Below, in pieces: positions 1 through 8,273 of a stretch of 34,143 nucleotides of DNA. The stretch covers positions 1 to 34,143 of the forward strand of contig JAISRB010000075.1 in the NCBI GenBank assembly GCA_031273825.1. The letters run 5' to 3'. This DNA is from Clostridiales bacterium (GTDB lineage: Bacteria; Bacillota; Clostridia; Christensenellales; JAISNN01). How positions within the stretch are numbered: position 1 is the first letter of the stretch; every line of letters begins with the position of its first letter. A program made the position numbers and the translations under genes. The notes below the pieces were generated by a model. That model had not been told where the DNA came from. It saw only the letters and a program-made list of their open reading frames with translations, and ran no database searches.

Positions 1-477
1 GCGGGCGACAAAAAAAGCGTCGCTCTGCTAAAAAAATACGGGCCGCCCGTCAAGGGGCAATATAAGGACGGCTTTAAGGGGCTTATGGTTCAGCGGCGTA
101 TTATGAAAAAATACGGCGGAAACTCGACAAAAAAGGGCGGATTCTTTAAGACCCTCGCCCTCCCGATTTTGCTGTCAAGGGAGTATACCCTAAGCGACAA
201 ACTCGGCGTAATCCGCGGATATAAGCTGACGCTTTCCTCGATGTGGCCGCATCTCACCGACTATAATTTTGCCGAGCAATGCGCAAGCTTTGACATGCCC
301 TATTATATCTTTCAGGGCAGACTCGACAACAACACTCCGTCGGCTCTCATAGAGGAGTTTTTTGACAAAATCACCGCTCCCGACAAGGCTCTCGTCTGGT
401 TTGAAAGCTCCGCCCACAGCCCGCTCGCCGAGGAACCTGAATTATACAAAAGGCTTCTAAAAGAAAAGCTGTTATAA
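1..477 (+). CDS. alpha/beta hydrolase family protein, C-terminal part (5' end outside window)
   Basis: Open frame 1 from the window edge to TAA at 477; C-terminal 'YYIFQGRLDNNTPSALIEEFFDKI...WFESSAHSPLAEEPELY' resembles the Asp/His catalytic region of alpha/beta hydrolases. Confidence 0.75.
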   Translation, partial: AGDKKSVALLKKYGPPVKGQYKDGFKGLMVQRRIMKKYGGNSTKKGGFFKTLALPILLSREYTLSDKLGVIRGYKLTLSSMWPHLTDYNFAEQCASFDMPYYIFQGRLDNNTPSALIEEFFDKITAPDKALVWFESSAHSPLAEEPELYKRLLKEKLL

Positions 478-486
478 AAAAAATCA

Positions 487-517
487 AGGGAAGGCCGCGG
501 CCTCCCCTCTTTTTTTT
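487..517 (+). terminator. rho-independent terminator after the hydrolase gene
   Basis: GGGAAGGCCGCGGCCTCCC stem followed by CTCTTTTTTTT, directly after the stop codon. Confidence 0.7.
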
Positions 518-602
518 GCAATTTTTAATATTCTCAACAACAAAACCGGCCGCTGAGGTCTAAGCCTTAAATTTCGCGCGGTTTTTTTTGCAAGGCTTAG
601 TT

Positions 603-1532
603 TTATACCTTATTGTTGCAGCCTAATACGCTGACAAGCTTGTGTCTAACCACATCGGTTATAGCGGCTCTCGCCGGCGTGAGATATTGGCGCGGGTCAA
701 AGTGCGACGGATTGTCGTTCATATGCTTTCTTATGCTCGCGGTAAAGGCGAGTCTGAGATCGCTGTCGATATTGATTTTGCAGACGGCCATAGAGGCGGC
801 TTGCCTCAGCATTTCCTCGGGAACGCCCTTTGCTCCGTCCATCATTCCGCCGTTTTCGTTGACTATCTTGACATATTTTTCGGGAACACTCGACGCTCCG
901 TGAAGAACTATCGGGAAGCCCGGCAAACGCTTGCCGACGTCCTCTAAGATGTCAAATCTCAGCTTTGCCTCGCCCTTAAACTTAAACGCGCCGTGGCTCG
1001 TGCCGATGGCTATCGCAAGGCTGTCTACCCCCGTCTTTTCGACGAATTCCTGAACCTGACCGGGGTCGGTGTAGGACGAATCCTTTTCGGAGACGTTGAC
1101 CGCGTCCTCTACCCCCGCGAGTCTGCCAAGCTCGGCCTCGACTACTACGCCTCTGTCGTGGGCGTATTCGACGACCTTTTTGGTTATCTTTATGTTTTCC
1201 TCAAAGCTGTGATGCGACGCGTCGATCATGACCGAAGTAAAACCTCCGTCAATCGAATCCTTGCAAAGCTCAAAGGTGTCGCCGTGATCGAGGTGCAGAC
1301 AAATAGGCAGACCGCTGTCCTCGACGGCCGCCTCGACAAGCTTTCTAAGATAGATAGGGTTGGCGTACTTGCGCGCGCCCGACGACGCCTGCAGAATGAG
1401 CGGCGCTCTTTCTAACTTTGCGGCGTCTACGATTCCTTGGATAATCTCCATGTTGTTGACGTTAAACGCGCCGATGGCATAGCCGCCCGCATACGCTTTT
1501 TTGAACATTTCGGTACTTGTTACTAATGGCAT
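603..1532 (-). CDS. fba: class II fructose-1,6-bisphosphate aldolase
   Basis: 309 aa; 'MPLVTSTEMFKKAYAGGYAIGAFNVNNMEII', 'ICLHLDHGDTFELCKDSIDGGFTSVMIDASHHSFEENI', 'HGASSVPEKYV' typical of FbaA. Confidence 0.95.
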   Translation of the reverse strand: MPLVTSTEMFKKAYAGGYAIGAFNVNNMEIIQGIVDAAKLERAPLILQASSGARKYANPIYLRKLVEAAVEDSGLPICLHLDHGDTFELCKDSIDGGFTSVMIDASHHSFEENIKITKKVVEYAHDRGVVVEAELGRLAGVEDAVNVSEKDSSYTDPGQVQEFVEKTGVDSLAIAIGTSHGAFKFKGEAKLRFDILEDVGKRLPGFPIVLHGASSVPEKYVKIVNENGGMMDGAKGVPEEMLRQAASMAVCKINIDSDLRLAFTASIRKHMNDNPSHFDPRQYLTPARAAITDVVRHKLVSVLGCNNKV

Positions 1533-1654
1533 TTATAAAGCCTCCGTTTGTATTATTCAATTTTTATGTATATTATATCCCAATTCTTCCAAAAATGCAA
1601 ACAATTTGATAGGGCTTACGCATTTTATTGTGTAAGCGGTCGGCGGCGGCAGTT

Positions 1655-1685
1655 AGTGAACAGTGATCGGTGATCACTGTTCACT
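1655..1685. repeat. perfect 14-bp inverted repeat (3-nt loop)
   Basis: AGTGAACAGTGATC-GGT-GATCACTGTTCACT between the divergent fba and GlmU-like genes. Confidence 0.9.
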
Positions 1686-1762
1686 GCATTTTTTTGACAT
1701 ACGCGCATATAATTATTTTACGTTAAAAAAAATAATAATCGGCAAAGGCGGCGAAACAAAAC

Positions 1763-2941
1763 ATGAAAAAAAAATTTACCGTAGCGGTATTTATAACAAA
1801 GCGCGAAAATCAATTCGCCGGGGTAAGTTTGCTCGGAAGGACGGCTTATGAGCATCTGAAATACGGGCTTAAGGAGAACGAATTTCTCTCCGTCGCCGAG
1901 GTTGAAAACCCAAACGGCGCGGACTATACCGACGGCGCAAGCTACAAAGCCAAAGATACCGACGGCGCAAAAGATGCCGCAAGCGCAAATCGCAATGGGA
2001 GCGGTATTGCGGACATAAATTACAATGCGGACAATGCCGCCGAAACGGCTTGCGGCGCGGACTATATCGTCAGGCTGTATTCCGACATGCCGTTGGTGAC
2101 GGGAGAGGGGCTGTTTGCCGTCGTCAATAGCATGAACGCGCGCGGAATCGACAGCCTAAGGCTCGGCGAGGCGCACATATTCAAGAGAAACCGCGGCGGC
2201 GCGGAAAGGGGTATGCGCGGCGCGGACGACAATTTTTTGAGTCTTGACGACGGTTTTTCGCTGGTTAAAGCTCTCGGCCTTTTGAGACGGCGCGTTTTGG
2301 CGGGGCTGATAGCCGGAGGCGTGATGCTTTATGATATCGATACGGTATCTATAGACTGCCGCGCGGTTATAAAAAAAGGCGCGGTCATTCACCCGTTTAA
2401 CGTCATAAGGGGCGAATGCGTCATAGGCGACGGCGCGCGAATCGAAAGCGGCTGTATAATCGAAAACGCCGAAATCGGCGATAACACCGTCGTCTGTCAA
2501 TCAAACCTGTTTGATTGCAGGGTGGGAAAAAATTGCGCGGTCGGGCCTTTTGCGACGCTCAGAGCCGGCGCAGATATCGGCGACGGTTGCCGCATAGGCG
2601 ACTTTGTCGAAATCAAAAAATCGACGGTAGGCGACGGCGTAAAGGTCGCCCACCTCGCCTATATAGGCGACGCGGAGGTCGGCGAGGCCTCAAACATAGG
2701 CTGCGGAACGGTTTTTGCCAACTACAACGGCAAAATCAAACAAAAAACCACCGTCGGCAAAAACGTGTTTGTCGGCGCGAACGCAAACCTTGTCGCGCCG
2801 CTGACTATCGGCGACAATTCGTTTATCGCGGCCGGCTCGACAATCACCCAAAACATTCCCGAAAACGCGTTTTCTATAGCCCGCGAAAAGCAGGTCGTCA
2901 AAAAAGACTATGCAAAGAAGTATCGCGGCATACATTCGTAA
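1763..2941 (+). CDS. GlmU-like protein: derived N-terminal nucleotidyltransferase-like region plus C-terminal left-handed beta-helix (hexapeptide) acyltransferase domain
   Basis: C-terminal hexapeptide repeats 'VIHPFNVIRGECVIGDGARIESGCIIENAEIGDNTVV...GNSFIAAGSTITQNIPENAFSIAREKQVVK' resemble GlmU; N-terminus atypical (see findings). Confidence 0.8.
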   Translation: MKKKFTVAVFITKRENQFAGVSLLGRTAYEHLKYGLKENEFLSVAEVENPNGADYTDGASYKAKDTDGAKDAASANRNGSGIADINYNADNAAETACGADYIVRLYSDMPLVTGEGLFAVVNSMNARGIDSLRLGEAHIFKRNRGGAERGMRGADDNFLSLDDGFSLVKALGLLRRRVLAGLIAGGVMLYDIDTVSIDCRAVIKKGAVIHPFNVIRGECVIGDGARIESGCIIENAEIGDNTVVCQSNLFDCRVGKNCAVGPFATLRAGADIGDGCRIGDFVEIKKSTVGDGVKVAHLAYIGDAEVGEASNIGCGTVFANYNGKIKQKTTVGKNVFVGANANLVAPLTIGDNSFIAAGSTITQNIPENAFSIAREKQVVKKDYAKKYRGIHS

Positions 2942-2951
2942 GCCGCGACTT
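2924..2951. repeat. 28-bp direct repeat, copy 1 (covers the GlmU-like stop codon)
   Basis: CGCGGCATACATTCGTAAGCCGCGACTT, identical to 3206-3233. Confidence 0.9.
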
Positions 2952-3002
2952 TAGGGGCAACATGCTCGTTTCGCATTCGCTACACTCGCCGAGTTTCCCC
3001 TC

Positions 3003-3024
3003 TTGCGTCAACTTGTTGACGCAA
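3003..3024. repeat. perfect 10-bp-arm inverted repeat
   Basis: TTGCGTCAAC-TT-GTTGACGCAA. Confidence 0.85.
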
Positions 3025-3061
3025 TTCACCCCTTTTCGCGCGCTTTGCGCGTCAAGGGGGA

Positions 3062-3088
3062 CAACCAAAAAGCGCGGTTTTTGGTTGT
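3062..3088. repeat. 26-nt palindromic intergenic element, copy 1
   Basis: CAACCAAAAAGCGCGGTTTTTGGTTG. Confidence 0.85.
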
Positions 3089-3163
3089 CCAAAATAAAAT
3101 GACGGCTTACTCATAGTCGAAGCGTATCAAAAGCGCGTTTTTTTTTAGGGCTTATAAGGGGAG

Positions 3164-3189
3164 CAACCAAAAAACGCGGTTTTTGGTTG
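3164..3189. repeat. 26-nt palindromic intergenic element, copy 2
   Basis: CAACCAAAAAACGCGGTTTTTGGTTG. Confidence 0.85.
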
Positions 3190-3205
3190 CCCTAAATAAA
3201 GTTGC

Positions 3206-3233
3206 CGCGGCATACATTCGTAAGCCGCGACTT
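3206..3233. repeat. 28-bp direct repeat, copy 2
   Basis: Identical 28-mer to 2924-2951. Confidence 0.9.
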
Positions 3234-3254
3234 AAACCGAAAAGCGCAAAAATA

Positions 3255-4151
3255 TTATAGTCCGGCGATTGCGCCGCGCAGGTCGTCGCGCATGGCGAGG
3301 ACGGCGTTTTTTGCGGCGGCGTAATATTTGACGTCGGGATTTTTTTTGTGGGCGCAGATAATTCCGCGCGAATTATTGACGACCGCGCCGAGTCCGTTTT
3401 TGTCAAAGGAGACGGCGAGATCGCTTGCCGTCGCGCCCTGCGCGCCGTAGCCCGGCAACAAAAAGAACATGCCGGGGTGTCTCTTTCTTATTTTTTCGGC
3501 CTCGGCGGTTTGTGTCGCGCCGACGACCGCGCCGACCGCGCCGTAGCCGTATTTGCCTATCAAGTCCTTTCCCCACTCCGCCGTATAGTCACTCGTCAGC
3601 TCATAGACCCTGCGGCCGTCGCTAAGCTTAGCGTCTTGTATCTCGGACGAGCTTTTGTTTGACGTTTTGACAAGCACAAAAACGCCCTTGTCATATTTTT
3701 TGCAATCGTCGATAAAGGGTATTATGCCGTCGCTCCCGAGGTAGGGATTGACCGTCACAAAATCGGCGTCAAAGGCCTTAGTTCCTATATCCGACATGCC
3801 GAGATAGGCTCTCGAATAGGCCGCCGCCGTGCTTGCGATATCGTTGCGCTTGGCGTCGGCGATTGTCACCAGTCCGCGGCTTTTGGCGTATTCTATCGTC
3901 TTTTTGTAGGCCTCTATGCCGTACTCGGCGTACATCTCATAATAGGCGATTTGAACCTTTACTCCGGGAATCAACTCGCCGACCTCGTCTATGACGGCCT
4001 TGTTAAACTCAAATATCTTGCGGCTTACGCTCTTTGGGCCGTCGTCCGCCGCGAGCATACTCGCCGGCAGATATTCGGCGCAGGTGTCAAGCCCGACGAC
4101 CGTCGGGTTTCTCTTTTCCTTTATTTTTTCTATAAATAAATCTATTATCAC
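3255..4151 (-). CDS. pyrF: orotidine-5'-phosphate decarboxylase
   Basis: 298 aa; 'NPTVVGLDTC', 'KVQIAYYEMYAEYGIEAYKKTIEYAKSRGLVTIADAKRNDIASTA', 'LPGYGAQGATA' as in the long PyrF subfamily. Confidence 0.93.
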   Translation of the reverse strand: MIIDLFIEKIKEKRNPTVVGLDTCAEYLPASMLAADDGPKSVSRKIFEFNKAVIDEVGELIPGVKVQIAYYEMYAEYGIEAYKKTIEYAKSRGLVTIADAKRNDIASTAAAYSRAYLGMSDIGTKAFDADFVTVNPYLGSDGIIPFIDDCKKYDKGVFVLVKTSNKSSSEIQDAKLSDGRRVYELTSDYTAEWGKDLIGKYGYGAVGAVVGATQTAEAEKIRKRHPGMFFLLPGYGAQGATASDLAVSFDKNGLGAVVNNSRGIICAHKKNPDVKYYAAAKNAVLAMRDDLRGAIAGL

Positions 4152-4193
4152 GTTTTTTATCCGCCGCTCCGATTAAGGACGCGGCTTCCTCCC

Positions 4194-4415
4194 TTATTCA
4201 AAATAGTCCTGTGAAAAAAACTCTGCGACGGTTATGCCGAAGCCTGCGCAAAGCTGTTTGATTACTGCGACCGTCGGACATTTTGTGCGGCCCGCGAGGA
4301 ACTCGTAAACCGTCGACGGATTGACCCCCGCCGAATTTGTCAACGCCGCGACGCTGATATTATTTTTTGTACAAAGCTCCAAAATCCGCCTTGCCGTGGC
4401 CCGTTCTATCGTCAT
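4194..4415 (-). CDS. XRE-family helix-turn-helix DNA-binding protein
   Basis: 73 aa; 'RRILELCTKNNISVAALTNSAGVNPSTVYEFLAGRTKCPTVAVIKQLCAGFGITVAEFF'. Confidence 0.85.
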   Translation of the reverse strand: MTIERATARRILELCTKNNISVAALTNSAGVNPSTVYEFLAGRTKCPTVAVIKQLCAGFGITVAEFFSQDYFE

Positions 4416-4518
4416 ACGTTCAATTCCTCAACAATTTTTTTTAATGCGTTCAACACCCTAAAAGCGTTGGCTTGCGCCTTAAATTTTTTGTATGCCTATC
4501 GACACTACTTCGCTTATG

Positions 4519-4544
4519 ACAACCAAAACCCGCGCTTTTTGGTT
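4519..4544. repeat. 26-nt palindromic intergenic element, copy 3 (opposite orientation)
   Basis: CAACCAAAACCCGCGCTTTTTGGTTG, the reverse complement of copy 1 with one mismatch. Confidence 0.8.
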
Positions 4545-4549
4545 GCTCT

Positions 4550-5323
4550 CTATAGTCTTACCTTTATTCCGTTGTCGGCCAGATATTTTTTTATCTCCCC
4601 CGGGCTGTAGTTTTTGTAGTGAATAATCGATGACACAAGCGCGGCGTCCGCGCCGCCCTCGGTCAAAACCCGTCTCACATGCTCGGGACTTCCCGCCCCT
4701 CCCGACGCTACGACGGGAACGTCTACGCCGTCGGCGACAAGCCGCGTCAGCTCGATATCATAGCCGTCCTTTGTGCCGTCCGCGTCTATCGCGTTGACGA
4801 CAACCTCGCCCGCGCCTAAGGCTACGCCCTTTTTTATCCACGCTATGGCGTCAAGACCTGTGTGCGTTCTGCCGCCGTTGATAACTATCTCAAAGCCCGA
4901 CGGTATAGAACCGCCTCTCGGCACTCTCAAAACGTCGGTTGAGAGAATGACGCACTGCGAGCCGAAGCGTTCGGCGACTTGACCGATAAGCCCGGGATTT
5001 TTGACCGCGTTGGAGTTTAGGTGAATCTTTTCGGCTCCCGCGAGTATGACGTTGACGCAGTCGTCTAACGTCTTGAGACCGCCGCCGACGGAAAACGGAA
5101 TAAAGACCTTGTCGGCGACCTTGTTTACGGTGTCGATAAGTATGCCGCGGTTTTCAAACGACGCGTTTATGTCATAAAAGACAAGCTCGTCCGCGCCGCC
5201 GAGATAATATTCCCGCGCCGCCTCCACGGGGTCGCCAATCTCCTTTGTGTCGACAAATTTTATACTCTTCGCAAGATTTCCGTTGCGGATATCGAGGCAG
5301 GCTATCAGACGTTTACTTAGCAT
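4550..5323 (-). CDS. hisF: imidazole glycerol phosphate synthase subunit HisF
   Basis: 'MLSKRLIACLDIRNGNLAKSIKFVDTKEIGDPVEAAREYYLGGADELVFYDI...'; start placed at the internal Met rather than the ORF-track start at 5446 because the first 41 residues do not resemble HisF. Confidence 0.93.
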   Translation of the reverse strand: MLSKRLIACLDIRNGNLAKSIKFVDTKEIGDPVEAAREYYLGGADELVFYDINASFENRGILIDTVNKVADKVFIPFSVGGGLKTLDDCVNVILAGAEKIHLNSNAVKNPGLIGQVAERFGSQCVILSTDVLRVPRGGSIPSGFEIVINGGRTHTGLDAIAWIKKGVALGAGEVVVNAIDADGTKDGYDIELTRLVADGVDVPVVASGGAGSPEHVRRVLTEGGADAALVSSIIHYKNYSPGEIKKYLADNGIKVRL

Positions 5324-5360
5324 TGCATTCTTTTCCTTACATAAGGCTTTAGCCTTTAAT

Positions 5361-6014
5361 TTATTTTTTTGGGTTCCACGCCGCGAAGTTTTGCAATATT
5401 TTAAGCCCCGCCGCGCCGCTCTTTTCGGGGTGGAATTGCACGGCAAAGACGTTGCCGCGCCCTATGACCGCGGGAAAATCGACGCCGTGCTCGGAGAGGG
5501 CTATAACGTCGCTCTTATCCGTCGGGTCAACATAGTATGAATGGACAAAATAGAACTCGGAGCGCGAGTCTATACCGTCAAAAAGCGCGTGTTCTTTGAC
5601 GTATTTCAGGCTGTCCCAGCCCATATGCGGAATCTTTAGCCGCCTGTCGTCAGGTCTCAACAGCTTTACGCCGCCGTCGAATATTCCGAGGCAATTTGCG
5701 CCGCCCTCGTCGGACGACGTCATCATTATCTGCATTCCGAGACATATTCCGAGAACGGGAACGCCGCGCCTTATCGCCGTCCGCAGAGCGTCCGCGACCC
5801 CGTTAGAGTTAAGACTCTCCATGGCCGACTTGGCGTTGCCCACTCCGGGAAAAATTACGCGCTCCGCCGCCGCTATCTCGCCGGCGTCGCCCGTCACTCT
5901 GCAGGCTATGCCGAGAGAGACAAGCGCGCGGCGAACAGAGGTCAGATTGCCCGCGCTGTAGTCTATTATGGTTATAACGCCGTCGTTTTTTTTGTCCGTA
6001 AGGGTATCTAACAT
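5361..6014 (-). CDS. hisH: imidazole glycerol phosphate synthase subunit HisH (glutamine amidotransferase)
   Basis: 217 aa; 'ITIIDYSAGNLTSVRRAL', 'GVPVLGICLGMQIMMTSSDEG', 'NVFAVQFHPEKSGAAGLKILQNF'. Confidence 0.94.
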   Translation of the reverse strand: MLDTLTDKKNDGVITIIDYSAGNLTSVRRALVSLGIACRVTGDAGEIAAAERVIFPGVGNAKSAMESLNSNGVADALRTAIRRGVPVLGICLGMQIMMTSSDEGGANCLGIFDGGVKLLRPDDRRLKIPHMGWDSLKYVKEHALFDGIDSRSEFYFVHSYYVDPTDKSDVIALSEHGVDFPAVIGRGNVFAVQFHPEKSGAAGLKILQNFAAWNPKK

Positions 6015-7444
6015 TTTACGTTTCCTCTCAAATCAAGCTCGTCGGAATGCGCCGACAAAAGCGGCTCTATCTCGCCGTCTATCAGCTCCTCGACCTGCTT
6101 TTCCGCTCTGCCGATAAAGCGTTTCGCGTCGAGAATTTCCCCGAGACGCGCGTGGATAGGCGCGAAGGCCTTTTCCTTTTTGATACGGTCGACGAGGTCG
6201 TTTTCGCCGCCCTCCTGCTTGACGTTTTTTGCGCTTTCCATAGACAGCACGCGTATTTTTTCGTGCAGCTCCTGTCTGTCGCCGCCCGCCTTGACGCATT
6301 CCATCAAAATCTCCTCCGTCGCCATGAACGGAAGCTCCGCGTCTATGTGCTTTTTTATGATTTTTTCGTATACGCAAAGGTTTTCGGTTATGTTGAGAAA
6401 TATTTCAAGAATTCCGTCGACGGCCAAAAACGCCTGACCCATGACTATACGGCGGTTTGCGCTGTCGTCTAAGGTGCGTTCGAGCCATTGTGTGGCGGCG
6501 GTAAACGCCGCGTTTTGCGGCAGGCTTATGACAAACCGCGACAGCGACGTTATTCTCTCGCTGCGCATAGGGTTGCGCTTATAAGCCATGGCCGAGCTTC
6601 CTATCTGAGATTTTTCAAACGGCTCCTCGATTTCCTTCATGTGCTGCAAGAGGCGCATGTCGCCGCTAAACTTAGACGCGCTTTGAGCTATCTGCGACAG
6701 CGCGGCGAGAATTTTGTAGTCAAATTTTCGGCTATAGGTCTGCCCCGTCACCGAAAAGACCTTGTCTAAGCCCATTTTTTGAACGACGCGGCGTTCTAAT
6801 TCTCTTACCTTTTCGCCGTCGCCGTCAAACAGCGCGACAAACGACGCCTGCGTTCCCGTAGTTCCCTTAACGCCTCTGAGCATAAAGCCGCCGATTAGAG
6901 CCTCTATGTCGTTGTAGTCGAGATAGAGGTCATAGAGCCACAGCGAGGCGCGTTTGCCGACGGTCGTCAGCTGGGCGGGCTGGAGATGAGTAAAGCCGAG
7001 CGTCGGCAGCCCCTTATATTTCAGAGCAAATTTTTTTAGGTTGTTTATAACGTTCAAAACCTTTTTTCTTATGATATTCAGCGCGTCGCGGTATATCAAA
7101 ATATCGGCGTTGTCGGTGACAAAGCAGCTTGTCGCGCCGAGATGAATTATCGGCCGCGCCGACGGAGCCTGCTCGCCGTAGGCGTGAACGTGAGCCATAA
7201 CGTCGTGGCGCGTCTTTTTTTCCCATTCGGCGGCGCGCGCGAAATCTATGTCGTCGACGCGCTTTTTTAGCTCGTCGATCTGCTCCGCGCCGATATTCAG
7301 CCCTAACTCGCGCTGACTTTCGGCCAGAGCCGTCCAAAGCCGCCTAAACAGCCCTATCCTCTTTTTTTCCGAAAACGCCGCCGCCATTTCCGCGCTTGCG
7401 TAGCGCGTTATCAACGGATTTTCGTATGCGTCGTAATCTGACAT
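6008..7444 (-). CDS. purB: adenylosuccinate lyase
   Basis: 478 aa; fumarase/aspartase superfamily signature 'GSSAMAYKRNPMRSERI', 'TRHDVMAHVHAYGEQAPSARPIIHLGATSCFVTDNAD'. Confidence 0.95.
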   Translation of the reverse strand: MSDYDAYENPLITRYASAEMAAAFSEKKRIGLFRRLWTALAESQRELGLNIGAEQIDELKKRVDDIDFARAAEWEKKTRHDVMAHVHAYGEQAPSARPIIHLGATSCFVTDNADILIYRDALNIIRKKVLNVINNLKKFALKYKGLPTLGFTHLQPAQLTTVGKRASLWLYDLYLDYNDIEALIGGFMLRGVKGTTGTQASFVALFDGDGEKVRELERRVVQKMGLDKVFSVTGQTYSRKFDYKILAALSQIAQSASKFSGDMRLLQHMKEIEEPFEKSQIGSSAMAYKRNPMRSERITSLSRFVISLPQNAAFTAATQWLERTLDDSANRRIVMGQAFLAVDGILEIFLNITENLCVYEKIIKKHIDAELPFMATEEILMECVKAGGDRQELHEKIRVLSMESAKNVKQEGGENDLVDRIKKEKAFAPIHARLGEILDAKRFIGRAEKQVEELIDGEIEPLLSAHSDELDLRGNVKC

Positions 7445-7494
7445 TCCGTGCCTCTTTTTATAGTTTTTTGTCTTATTTTGTAGTTTTTTTGCGG

Positions 7495-8202
7495 TTATTC
7501 GCCGAGCAGACGTCTCAAAATTTCGTTATAGGCCTCCTCGACGTTGCCGAGGTCTCTCCTAAATCTGTCCTTGTCAAGCTTTTCTCCCGTTTTGGAATCC
7601 CAAAAGCGGCAGGTATCCGGCGATATCTCGTCGGCAAGAATTATTTCGCCCTTATAGCGGCCGAATTCCAGCTTGAAATCGATAAGCTCTATGCCCGCGC
7701 TCTTGAGATAGCCGGTCATAATTTCGTTTATTTTCAACGAATATTCCGCAATCCTTTTCAATTCCTCCGGCGTCGCAATTTCTATGGCCGCTATGTGATA
7801 TTCGTTAATCATAGGGTCGCCGAGCGCGTCGTCCTTGTAGCAATATTCCAAAACCGTCTTTTTTAGCCTTGTCCCCTCGGGAAGCCCCAAACGCTTGGAA
7901 AGACTGCCCGCGGCGATGTTTCTGACTATGACCTCGATGGGCACAATCGAAACCTTTTTGACCGCCGTCTTGCGGTCGGACAGCTGAGCAACGTAATGGG
8001 TCGGTACGCCTTGCTCCTCTAAGAGCTTAAACATATGGTTTGACACCCTATTGTTTATCGCGCCCTTGCCGGCGATACTGCCTTTTTTTAACCCGTTAAA
8101 CGCCGTCGCGTCGTCCTTATAGTCGACGATAAGCGTGTCGGCGTCGTCGGTAAGCCATACCTTTTTTGCTTTGCCTTCATATAATAGCTGCGTCTCTTTC
8201 AT
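7495..8202 (-). CDS. purC: phosphoribosylaminoimidazole-succinocarboxamide synthase
   Basis: 235 aa; '[15 protein letters not shown]', '[36 protein letters not shown]', '[15 protein letters not shown]'. Confidence 0.95.
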   Translation of the reverse strand: MKETQLLYEGKAKKVWLTDDADTLIVDYKDDATAFNGLKKGSIAGKGAINNRVSNHMFKLLEEQGVPTHYVAQLSDRKTAVKKVSIVPIEVIVRNIAAGSLSKRLGLPEGTRLKKTVLEYCYKDDALGDPMINEYHIAAIEIATPEELKRIAEYSLKINEIMTGYLKSAGIELIDFKLEFGRYKGEIILADEISPDTCRFWDSKTGEKLDKDRFRRDLGNVEEAYNEILRRLLGE

Positions 8203-8273
8203 TTTTTTCCTTATATAACGTTTTTTAGATTCGACCGGATTGGTATCGGCCGGAAACGGTATCCTTATTTATT

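Noticed and set aside
560-600. CTAAGCCTT...AAGGCTTAG inverted repeat as a riboswitch
   Set aside because: Lies downstream of fba with a 23-nt loop; no conserved riboswitch motif recognised, probably a gene-end structure.
2515-3102. 195-aa + strand ORF and neighbouring small ORFs over 2898-3406
   Set aside because: Out-of-frame reading of the GlmU-like gene and palindromic repeats; basic low-complexity composition.
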